Below the pieces are notes generated by a model, which searched no databases, was not told the origin of the DNA, and worked only from the letters and a program-made list of their open reading frames with translations. Shown here one piece after another: positions 23,867-31,004 of a stretch of 38,240 nucleotides of DNA (its first letter is position 1; every line of letters begins with the position of its first letter). Source of the stretch: JBQTIQ01 sp052387955 (GTDB lineage: Bacteria > Actinomycetota > Acidimicrobiia > Acidimicrobiales > JACDCH01). The stretch covers positions 1 to 38,240 of the forward strand of contig JBQTIQ010000076.1 of NCBI GenBank assembly GCA_052387955.1, given 5' to 3'. The position numbers were made by a program, and so were the translations under genes.

Positions 23867-24003
23867 CCAGCCGGGGGCTGCGCCCCGCGGCGCCTTTGGC
23901 GCCTGCCCATCGCCGCCCGGCTCCCTGGCGGTCGCACGGTCGGCCTCTGCTCGGTCCCGGGACCTGTCACAACGTCACCTCTCGGGGGACCGAGCAGAGC
24001 TAG
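23867..24003 (+). repeat. CTAG-bounded palindromic repeat family A, copy 3
   Basis: A 137-bp element in the orientation of copy 1, starting with ccag instead of ctag and ending with CTAG at 24000-24003. It is longer because of an extra gcgcc-ttt-ggcgc hairpin near 23890-23903. The long hairpin has arms ctctgctcggtccc and gggaccgagcagag. The outer A-T pair of copies 1 and 2 is a C-G pair here, a compensatory change. The terminal CTAG contains the TAG stop of the minus-strand SelW-like gene. Confidence 0.87.
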
Positions 24004-24266
24004 CGGGGGATCTCAGGCCCGATCCGGTCGCGGACGAGGGCGGCGACCTCACCGGGCTCGGCGTGGCGGCCCAATGCCGCTTTGGAGAAGATGACCTCAC
24101 CGTCGAGGGTCACCTCGAAGCGGCCCTTGCTCGAGGGCAGCAGCTCGACGGTTTCGAAGATGGGAGCCCATCCCGACAGCAGTTCGTCCGTCAGACCGAC
24201 GGCTCGTGGTACGTAGTTTCAGGGGACGCAGAACTCGATCAGCACGCGGTGACGGGGGTCGAGCAC
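24000..24266 (-). CDS. SelW/Rdx-family thioredoxin-like protein with in-frame UGA: predicted selenoprotein
   Basis: An 88-codon gene that ordinary ORF calling splits at an in-frame TGA (24219-24221). It starts with a GTG at 24266 behind a strong gaggagaggag ribosome binding site. It reads MLDPRHRVLIEFCVP, then TGA as residue 16, then NYVPRAVGLTDELLSGW and onward to KGRFEVTLDGEVIFSKAALG and the TAG stop. This is the SelT/SelW/SelH (Rdx) fold with its CxxC redox motif; the TGA falls exactly where the second Cys or Sec belongs (Cys13-Val-Pro-Sec16). The whole frame after the TGA is conserved in style and codon use. A SECIS-like hairpin follows the TGA. A read error of TGC or TGT to TGA is the alternative. 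It lies 70 bp downstream of the desaturase, in the same direction. Confidence 0.85.
24188..24202 (-). promoter_or_regulatory. Candidate bacterial SECIS element
   Basis: On the minus strand CCGTC-GGTCT-GACGG forms a 5-bp stem with a 5-nt loop. The loop begins 21 nt after the UGA and starts with GG. Both fit the known bacterial SECIS rules: apical loop about 16-37 nt from the UGA and a G among its first two bases. The loop sequence GGUCU also resembles that of the Escherichia coli fdhF SECIS. The lower stem is weak by eye. Confidence 0.65.
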
Positions 24267-24336
24267 CCTGACTCCTCTCCTCGGTTACCCGGGCCAGGCT
24301 ACCGGTACCCCGCGGGGGAACTCGGGCCCCGGCCCC

Positions 24337-25443
24337 TCAGCCGGCCGGTTCGGTGACCTGGTCGCCGGCGACGGCCCGGCGCACGCGGCTGCGGCCCCGG
24401 CGCCCGAGACGGGCGAGGTCCTCGGCGGCCCGTAGCGACCGGTCGAGCGAGTGGCTCAGCGTGATCCGCTGGGCGTCGTACTCGGCCAGGCGCTCGGCCG
24501 CCCGGGTGTTGGCTTCGAGCTGGGCCGACGGGAGGGCCGGCGAGTGCGACACGGCCCGGTTGACCTTGTTCCACAGGGCGCGGAACATCCCGATGTCGAA
24601 GTGGCCGTCGCGCAGGCGGGGCCCGGCCAACGCCGCCTCGGTCGGCCGTTTGAGGTCCTTCACCACCCCGACGGTCTCGAGGAACCGCAGCACGTAGAAG
24701 CTCATGTCGAGCTCGTACCAGTAGAAGCCCTGCCGGGCCGAGGGCGGGTAGTGGTGGTGGTTGTTGTGCCAGCCCTCCCCCATCGTGATGAGGGCCACGA
24801 ACCACGAGTTGCGGCTGGTGTCGAAGGTGGCGAAACGGCGCTGGCCCATCACATGGGCCAGGGAGTTGACCGTGAACGTGCCGTGCCAGAGCAGCACCGT
24901 CGACAGGAAGAAACCGACGAAAAGGCCCTGCCAGCCCCCGAACAGGAAGCAGGCGATGGCCACCGTGAGCCATGGCACCATGTCCCACCGGTTGAGGAAC
25001 CGCAGCTCGGGGAACTTGGCGAAGTCAGCCATGCCCTCGAAGTCGGTGGCCTTGTGCTTGTCGCAGGTGATCCACAGGACGTGGCTCCACCAGAACCCGT
25101 TCTGGGGCGTGTGCGGGTCGCCGTCGGTGTCGACGTAGCGGTGGTGGTCGCGGTGGTGCCCGGCCCACCACAGCACGCCCTTCTGTACCGCCGTGCCCCC
25201 GCCGAAGGCGAGGAGGAATTGCACCGGCCGGCTGACCTTGTAGCTGCGGTGGGCGAAGTAGCGGTGATAGCCGGCGGTGATGAAGAACATCCGCCCGAAG
25301 TAGAGCCCGACGCACAGCCACACCGCCGGCCACGAGATGCCGGTGAGGACGATGCCGAGCGGGAGCAGATGGAACAGGAAGAAGGGCCAGGCCGTCTTCC
25401 AGTCGATCCGTTCCTCAGGTGGGCGCACCCTCTGGGATGTCAC
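24337..25443 (-). CDS. Acyl-CoA / fatty acid delta-9-type desaturase
   Basis: A 368-residue membrane desaturase of the stearoyl-CoA desaturase family. The three histidine boxes that bind the diiron centre are present: HRYFAH (60-65), HRDHH (97-101) and EGWHNNHHHYP (223-232). Two pairs of hydrophobic segments (about 17-60 and 155-195) separate them. It introduces a cis double bond in acyl chains, using electrons from a partner not found here. The C-terminal 60 residues are charged and probably flexible. No sequence of the cytochrome-b5 type is fused. Confidence 0.92.
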   Translation of the reverse strand: MTSQRVRPPEERIDWKTAWPFFLFHLLPLGIVLTGISWPAVWLCVGLYFGRMFFITAGYHRYFAHRSYKVSRPVQFLLAFGGGTAVQKGVLWWAGHHRDHHRYVDTDGDPHTPQNGFWWSHVLWITCDKHKATDFEGMADFAKFPELRFLNRWDMVPWLTVAIACFLFGGWQGLFVGFFLSTVLLWHGTFTVNSLAHVMGQRRFATFDTSRNSWFVALITMGEGWHNNHHHYPPSARQGFYWYELDMSFYVLRFLETVGVVKDLKRPTEAALAGPRLRDGHFDIGMFRALWNKVNRAVSHSPALPSAQLEANTRAAERLAEYDAQRITLSHSLDRSLRAAEDLARLGRRGRSRVRRAVAGDQVTEPAG

Positions 25444-25491
25444 GGGCCTCTCCGTACTCGTTCGCCCGGTTCCGACAGCGCCCGGATGACT

Positions 25492-26403
25492 CTAGTTACT
25501 TCCACCGGCCGCCCCTCGGGCCGTGGGCGACGGCGGGACCGGCCCCGCTGGCCGCCCCGGCGACCCCTGGGTGAGCAACTCGAGGACGAGGTCGAGGGCG
25601 TCGGCGGGGCTGTCCACTTCCGTTCTGGGCACCTGGCGGAAGACCTCGGCGGCGGCCCGGTGGAAGCCTTCGGGCTGGCCCTGGGCACCGAAGGCGGCGG
25701 CGATCTCGTCCATCTCGCTCCCCCACCGCCAGCCTTTGGCGGCGGCGTTGGCGGCGGCCTTGGCGCTGCGGGGCGGGAGCTCGGGCACCGAACGTTCCCA
25801 TTCGGCCACCAGCGGGCCTTCGACGCCTTCGGCCCGGGCGAAGGCCCGGATGGCCAGGGCCAGGGCGTCGGTCCCCTTGGTCCAGGCGGCGAAGGCCATC
25901 TTCACCGCCGAGGCCGCCCCGATCCGCTCGCCCACCAGTACCGGTTCGAGGTTGGTCCCGGAAAAGAGATCGGCGACCTCCTGGGCCCGTGGCCCGGACA
26001 GGAACAACCGGGTGGTGCCGGGCCGATGGGGCGGCGGGCCGACGATGCCGCCGTCGACGCACGATCCTCCACCGGCTTCGACCATGGCCGCCACCGCGGC
26101 AACGGTCGCCGGGGACACGGCGTTGGCGTCGACGAAGATGCCCTCGAACCCCGTCACCGAGCGGGCGACGTCGAGCGCCGCCTGAGGGGGGCAGACCGAC
26201 ATCACGAGGTCGCTGCCGTCGACGAGCCCGGCCACGGTGCCGGCGTCGACGAGACCGGCCCGGGCGGCGCGGGCGACGGAGTCGGGGGAACGGCCCGCTG
26301 ACGCCCATCGCACGGTGACGTCCTTGTGGGACAGCTCTACGGCGACGGCCGTGCCCATCTCGCCGGGATGCAGGAGCCCGACACCGCGGGCGGGGGTCCC
26401 CAC
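25492..26403 (-). CDS. NAD(P)-dependent oxidoreductase of the 6-phosphogluconate/3-hydroxyisobutyrate dehydrogenase family
   Basis: About 303 residues from a GTG at 26403. An N-terminal Rossmann fold starts with GVGLLHPGEMGTAVAVEL (a GxGxxGxMG-type nucleotide loop with His-Pro in place of the usual residues). SDLVMSVCPPQAALDV and FVDANAVSPAT follow, then the substrate motif region CVDGGIVGPPP. The C-terminal helical domain includes GAASAVKMAFAAWTKG, with the catalytic-lysine region of the family. It probably oxidises or reduces a small hydroxy acid or imine; the substrate is unknown. It starts 7 bp after the DUF952 stop, so the two are co-transcribed. Longer readings of the frame run through the DUF952 gene and are not real. 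Confidence 0.82.
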   Translation of the reverse strand: MGTPARGVGLLHPGEMGTAVAVELSHKDVTVRWASAGRSPDSVARAARAGLVDAGTVAGLVDGSDLVMSVCPPQAALDVARSVTGFEGIFVDANAVSPATVAAVAAMVEAGGGSCVDGGIVGPPPHRPGTTRLFLSGPRAQEVADLFSGTNLEPVLVGERIGAASAVKMAFAAWTKGTDALALAIRAFARAEGVEGPLVAEWERSVPELPPRSAKAAANAAAKGWRWGSEMDEIAAAFGAQGQPEGFHRAAAEVFRQVPRTEVDSPADALDLVLELLTQGSPGRPAGPVPPSPTARGAAGGSN

Positions 26404-26410
26404 GGACGGG

Positions 26411-26794
26411 CTACTCGTCGAGGGTGGCGAGCACGTCGTTGACCCGTAGGTACCCGTAGCCCCCCTGGGGGACCGCCACCGCCGCCGCAACCGCTTCGAG
26501 GGGGATGGGACCGTAGACGTGGGGGAACTCGTCGGTGCTGCCGGCCCTGGCCTCGACCCGTACCTCGGCGTCGAGGAGGGCAGGGTCGATGACCAACAGG
26601 ACGACGTCGTTGCGGGCCATGTAGGACCGGTCCGCCACCGCTTTGACCTGGTCACGGAACGAGCAATGGACGAAGCCGGCCTCGGCCAACGACACCCCGA
26701 TGGTCGAGGAGGTATACGGGCCGCCCGCCTCTCGCGCCGCGTCCCACTCCCCGGAGAGCGCGAGGTGGTAGATGCGGTCGTCGAGCGGAACCAC
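26411..26794 (-). CDS. DUF952 domain protein
   Basis: A 127-residue soluble protein matching DUF952 over its full length. Typical family pieces are IYHLALSGEWDAA near the N-terminus, GFVHCSFRDQVKAVADRSY, VLLVIDPALLDAEVRVE and FPHVYGPIPLEAV. The conserved His and Arg residues suggest an enzyme or ligand-binding fold, but the biochemical role is not established. It is the first gene of a two-gene unit with the oxidoreductase at 25492-26403. Confidence 0.87.
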   Translation of the reverse strand: MVPLDDRIYHLALSGEWDAAREAGGPYTSSTIGVSLAEAGFVHCSFRDQVKAVADRSYMARNDVVLLVIDPALLDAEVRVEARAGSTDEFPHVYGPIPLEAVAAAVAVPQGGYGYLRVNDVLATLDE

Positions 26795-26861
26795 CGGGCG
26801 AGACTATCGGGCGCCACACGCCCAGAGGTGGGGATCGAGGGACGCGAACGTCGCCGTCGGG

Positions 26862-26912
26862 CTGCCGGCGCACAGTCGGCGAGAGAGGAACGAAGCGACG
26901 CTGGCCCAGACC
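26862..26912. repeat. Dispersed repeat family C, degenerate copy 3
   Basis: Matches 11434-11486 in the same orientation at roughly three quarters of positions (ctgccggcgcacagtcggcg, then gaacgaagcgac and cagacc), with a one-base shift. It lies in the 130-bp gap between the DUF952 gene and the beta-propeller gene. Confidence 0.5.
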
Positions 26913-26924
26913 GGCCAGCTCAGT

Positions 26925-27815
26925 TCACACGATGGTGACAGCCGACGGGTGGCCGAGGCCGTCGGCCTCGATCGCCCAGGTGGCACCGCCGTCGGTGCTG
27001 GCCCACAACACCCCGGCTTCGGTGACGAAGGCGGCCTTGTCACCGTCGGCAGCGAGGCAGTGGGTGTCAACGTTTCCGGGCACGAAGTCGGTCGTCCGGG
27101 CCCACGGGCCGCCGGCCCCGAGAGGCCGGCGGTAGACGGCACCGTCGGTCCGGCCGGGACCGGCCGACGCCGTCAACAGCACATGTTCCCCGGCGACGGC
27201 CACCGCCCGGGAGTAGGGCCCGTGCAACCCGTCGTCGTCGAAGGCCCACTGCCGGCCCTGGTCGACGGACCGCCCGAACCCGGCAGCCCCGGTGGCGACC
27301 AGCAGCGACTGGTCGGGCGCGACGACGACCTGGTGGACGTCGACGTCGATGTCGACGGCAGCCAACGCCCGCCATCGGCCATCGTCGTCCGACGTGGCGA
27401 GGCCGCCCACGTGGACGTTGACCAACGCCCGCCCGCCGGCGTCGGCAATCGAACGGGTGTCGGGCGGCGCGCCCCAGGGCGTGTACCACTTGTCCCGCTC
27501 GGGCAGCGCTTCGAAGGCTCTCACCGGCGCGAGCCCGTCATCGCCGAGGCGCAACAGATGGGCGCCGGCGGTGCCGACGAGGAGGCCGCCGGCGCCCTCC
27601 CCGAGACACGTAAGGGACGGCTCGGACCACACGGCCGACTGCGCCCACCCGAAGTCCAACCTCCACACCTCGGCCCGGTCGACGATGGCCCACACGTGCC
27701 CGGCACCCCGGGCCAGCGCCGAGACCTGCCGGCCCTCCAAGGCCGTCGAACGCCCGGACGGGCCGAACGAGACCACCCCGTCGTGCGCCGCCACCAGGAC
27801 CGTCACCAGCGCCAT
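26925..27815 (-). CDS. Beta-propeller / BNR-repeat-like protein
   Basis: A 296-residue protein without signal peptide or membrane segments. It is built from repeated beta-rich units ending in Asp-box-like or Trp-containing motifs (TSDDDGRWRALA; GRSVDQGRQWAFDDDG; WASTDGGATWAIEADG), as in sialidase/BNR and photosystem-stability-factor-like propellers. No catalytic sialidase residues are evident, so it is best seen as a non-enzymatic propeller or a sensor-like domain. The upstream LuxR-type gene (27847-30813) ends only 31 bp before its start in the same direction, so they are likely co-transcribed. Confidence 0.7.
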   Translation of the reverse strand: MALVTVLVAAHDGVVSFGPSGRSTALEGRQVSALARGAGHVWAIVDRAEVWRLDFGWAQSAVWSEPSLTCLGEGAGGLLVGTAGAHLLRLGDDGLAPVRAFEALPERDKWYTPWGAPPDTRSIADAGGRALVNVHVGGLATSDDDGRWRALAAVDIDVDVHQVVVAPDQSLLVATGAAGFGRSVDQGRQWAFDDDGLHGPYSRAVAVAGEHVLLTASAGPGRTDGAVYRRPLGAGGPWARTTDFVPGNVDTHCLAADGDKAAFVTEAGVLWASTDGGATWAIEADGLGHPSAVTIV

Positions 27816-27846
27816 CCTAGGGCCGGGGCGCGCCCGGCCGATGACG

Positions 27847-30813
27847 TCAACTGGGGGTGGTGCGACGAGCGACCTCGACGGCCAGTTGGGCGCGGGAGCT
27901 GAGGCCCAACTTCTGGAAGACGTGGGCGAGGTGCGTCTCGACCGTGCGGCGCGAGACGAAGAGGCGCTCGCCCACCTGGCGGTTGGTCAACCCCTCGGCG
28001 GTCAAACGGGCCACGGTGAGCTCCGTCCCGGTCAGCGCCGTCCAACCCAGCGCCGGGCGCCGCTTCGCCCCCGAGCGCCGCCGCCGCACCCCGAGGGCGC
28101 GCAGGGCGGCCTCGGTACGGGCCATCGGGCGGCTGGCCCCGAGGGCTTCGTAGACCTTCATGGCCTCGTCGAGGAGAGTGACGGCCTTATCGCTGCGCCC
28201 GACCCGACCGAGCACGGCGGCGGCGTCCTCAGCCGCCAGGGCGCCTTCGACGACTGCTCCGGGGGCCTGGCGGTAGCACTCGACCGCCTCCAGCAACAGT
28301 TCCGGGTCGCGGGCGACGAGGCCCCGGCAGCGCAGGGCGGTACCGGTGGAAGTTGCCGTGCCGGCGCGGCGGGCACCGAGCTCGAGCTCGGCGGTGACGG
28401 CCTCGGCCCGCATGGTCTCGCCGGCGGCCACCGCCAGCCGCACCAGGTCGGGCCCCAGGAAGCGGTGTGCCATCAGATAGCGCAGCGGTGCCCCCAGAGC
28501 CCAGGCGTCGGTCATCGCCGCCAGCGCCCCGGTCGGGTCCCCGTCGACCTCGCGCATCTGAGCGTCGATCCACAGCCCCCACTCGAAGGGCCAGTTGGCG
28601 CCGGCGGCCCGGACATCGCGTGCCGCCTCGGCCTGCCACGTGGCGCTGGTGGTCGAGAGGAACTCCGCCATCGCCTGCTCCTGGCGGCGACGGGCGGTGG
28701 TCATGTCGTCCCGGTTGAGGTGGATGACCACGCCCACCCCGTAGAGGAACGGCACGTGCAGGCCGCACCCGACCTCCTCGGCCACGCCGATGCCGACCTC
28801 GCACTCGGCGAGGCTGTCGTCCCACTCCCCCACGATGATGCGCTTCACCGCCAGCACCCAGTGGTAGAGCGGCATCCAGGCCACCGTGCCCCGTTCCTCG
28901 GCCCGGGCCCGGCCCGCCTGCAGCACGGCCTCGGCGTCGACGAGCCGGTCGGCGTCGATCAAGGCCAGGCCGAGGTACAGGTGGGGATGAAGGTGCCCGA
29001 CCCTGCTCTGCCGACTGCGCCCCGCGGCCGCCACCGCGGCCTCGGCCCGCGACACCGCCCGGGGCACATGACCGCGGGCATGGGCGACGATCGCTTCGGT
29101 CTGCAGGCCGAGGCACACCGAGAAGTCGTCCCCCAGCCGGCGCCCGTCCTCGGCGGCGCGCCGGCTCTGCTCTTCGGCCTCGTCGACCCGCCCGAGGAAC
29201 AGCTTGAGATGGGCGGCCAAGGCAAGGGCACCGGCACCTTCGGCGGTCTGGACCGCCTCGACGGCGGCGGCCGCCTCCAGTTCGGCGATGGCCGCTTCGA
29301 CGAGGCCCCGCGTCCACAGCGCCTCGCCCAGGGCCCGGCGGAGGGCCACCTCGACCGACGAGCTGGTGCCGCTGGCGAGGATCTGGCGGGTCAGGTGCTC
29401 GGCATCGGCCACCCGCCCGGTCTGGATCAGCAGCGGCGCCAGCTCGCTCGCCAGTTCGTCGGCGACGCCGTCGCCGGCCAGGGTGATCCCACGGGCGTGC
29501 TCGAAGAGCCGCACGGCCGTGGTCGGGGAGCGGGGCGCGGCCTGCCGCGCCGCCCGGGCCAAGGCGTCCACGGCACGGCGGTCACCGGTGGACGCCCCCA
29601 GCACCAGGTGCTCGGTGACCATCGGCAGCGGTACCCCGATCGCTTCGAGCACCCGGGCGGCCTCACGGTGCAGCCCCTGGCGCAACGGGAGGGGCAGGTC
29701 GAGGTAGATCGCTTCGCGGATCAGGTCGTGACGGAAGGCGAGCTCGGGGCCGACCTCACCCAACAGCCCCGCCTGCACCGCCGCCTCGAGCGCGCCCACC
29801 AGCTGGACGGGACTGCGGCCCATCAAAGCGGCCAGGTGGTCGAGGGCGAAGCGGGGGCCGAGGATCGACGCCACCTTCAGCACTTCGAGGGTGCGCTGGG
29901 GCATGAAGCTGATCCGCCGCAGCACCGTGAGCGCCAGGCTCGGCGGCAGCGACCCGTCGCCGGCGTCGGCGTGGCCATCGGCCACCCGCAGGACGTCCTC
30001 GTCGCGTAGCGCCTTGAGCAGCTCGATCACGAAGAGGGGGTTGCCGCCGGCGCCAGCCAGCTGCCCCCGCAGCCGCGGCCCCGGCCAGGCACCGGCGAGG
30101 GCGGAGGCGAGGGACCACACGTCGTGCTCGTCGACCGGTGCCAGGGCGATGTCGTCCCCTCCCGCCCGGAGCTCACCGATCACCAGCCCGACCTCGGCGC
30201 TGCGGGGGAAGGGCCGGGCGGTGAGGACGAGCGCCACCGGCGACTGGGCGATCGACCGGGCGATCGTGCGAACGGCCCTCACGGTCGACGGATCGGCCCA
30301 GTGCAGGTCCTCGACGACCAGCAGGACGGGCCGGGTCGAGCTGAGCCGCTCCAACAGCGCCAGGACCGACTCGACGATGCGGTAGCGCAGGTCACCGGCG
30401 CGCTCGGCAGGATCGGACGGCGCCCCGGCTTCGGCTCCGACCAGGAGCCGGCCGATCTCGGCCCGGTCCGGTTCCGACGACCCCGGTTCGAGACCGAGGG
30501 CCTCGGCCAGCGGGCCGAAGGAGCGGTCGTCGAGCTCGTCGGCACTGCCCCGCAGGACGTGGAAGGCCCGTACCTCGGCCCGCGCCGCGGCCTCGGCGAC
30601 CAACCGGCTCTTGCCGATCCCGGCCTCGCCCTCGAGCACCGTCACCCGCCCGTGGCCGCCGGCGGCGTCGTCCAACATCCCGTGCAGGATCGCCAGCTCC
30701 ACCTCCCGCCCCACCAGCGGAAGTGAGGTCTCGGCCACACCGGAGGCCGCGGTCGCGGCCTCCGCCCGCCCCGGTGTCGCCGGCGGCTCCGGCACGGACG
30801 GGAGGGGCGTCAT
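27847..30813 (-). CDS. Large ATPase-domain LuxR-family transcriptional regulator (LAL/MalT-like)
   Basis: About 988 residues from the ATG at 30813 (MTPLPSVPEPPATP). An N-terminal AAA/NACHT-like ATPase carries Walker A GEAGIGKS (62-69) and Walker B LLVVEDLHWADPS (about 165-177). A long helical, TPR-like middle (about 400-900) follows, then a C-terminal LuxR helix-turn-helix (about 925-985) with ELTVARLTAEGLTNRQVGER and VSRRTVETHLAHVFQKLG. Such regulators bind an inducer and ATP, multimerise and activate transcription. It is divergent from the secreted repeat-protein gene with 191 bp between, where an inverted repeat lies (30925-30952). A longer reading of the frame would extend into that shared upstream region. 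Confidence 0.9.
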   Translation of the reverse strand: MTPLPSVPEPPATPGRAEAATAASGVAETSLPLVGREVELAILHGMLDDAAGGHGRVTVLEGEAGIGKSRLVAEAAARAEVRAFHVLRGSADELDDRSFGPLAEALGLEPGSSEPDRAEIGRLLVGAEAGAPSDPAERAGDLRYRIVESVLALLERLSSTRPVLLVVEDLHWADPSTVRAVRTIARSIAQSPVALVLTARPFPRSAEVGLVIGELRAGGDDIALAPVDEHDVWSLASALAGAWPGPRLRGQLAGAGGNPLFVIELLKALRDEDVLRVADGHADAGDGSLPPSLALTVLRRISFMPQRTLEVLKVASILGPRFALDHLAALMGRSPVQLVGALEAAVQAGLLGEVGPELAFRHDLIREAIYLDLPLPLRQGLHREAARVLEAIGVPLPMVTEHLVLGASTGDRRAVDALARAARQAAPRSPTTAVRLFEHARGITLAGDGVADELASELAPLLIQTGRVADAEHLTRQILASGTSSSVEVALRRALGEALWTRGLVEAAIAELEAAAAVEAVQTAEGAGALALAAHLKLFLGRVDEAEEQSRRAAEDGRRLGDDFSVCLGLQTEAIVAHARGHVPRAVSRAEAAVAAAGRSRQSRVGHLHPHLYLGLALIDADRLVDAEAVLQAGRARAEERGTVAWMPLYHWVLAVKRIIVGEWDDSLAECEVGIGVAEEVGCGLHVPFLYGVGVVIHLNRDDMTTARRRQEQAMAEFLSTTSATWQAEAARDVRAAGANWPFEWGLWIDAQMREVDGDPTGALAAMTDAWALGAPLRYLMAHRFLGPDLVRLAVAAGETMRAEAVTAELELGARRAGTATSTGTALRCRGLVARDPELLLEAVECYRQAPGAVVEGALAAEDAAAVLGRVGRSDKAVTLLDEAMKVYEALGASRPMARTEAALRALGVRRRRSGAKRRPALGWTALTGTELTVARLTAEGLTNRQVGERLFVSRRTVETHLAHVFQKLGLSSRAQLAVEVARRTTPS

Positions 30814-30924
30814 CACCAGGTCCAGATTGGCACCCCCGCGCCCTCCACGACCGGCGCGTGGTCGGAACCCCACTGTTCGTGACGAGCGCTGCGGTGCTCG
30901 GCGAGGAATGGCGGCGCCGACGGG

Positions 30925-30952
30925 CCGACATACGTGGAATGCCGGATGTCGG
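30925..30952. promoter_or_regulatory. Candidate operator between the LuxR regulator and the repeat-protein gene
   Basis: A perfect inverted repeat, CCGACAT then 14 nt then ATGTCGG, with half-site centres 21 bp apart (two helical turns). It sits in the divergent intergenic region, 53 bp before the repeat-protein ATG. This spacing suits a dimeric activator or repressor; the LuxR-type protein next door is the obvious candidate. Confidence 0.5.
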
Positions 30953-31004
30953 ACATATCGGGCCGCCTCTACCTTCGATGTCACGAACCGAAGAAGGAGA
31001 AGCA

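Noticed and set aside
27292..30009. 905-codon plus-strand frame opposite the LuxR-type regulator
   Set aside because: Low-complexity antisense translation; the minus strand encodes clear Walker and LuxR motifs.
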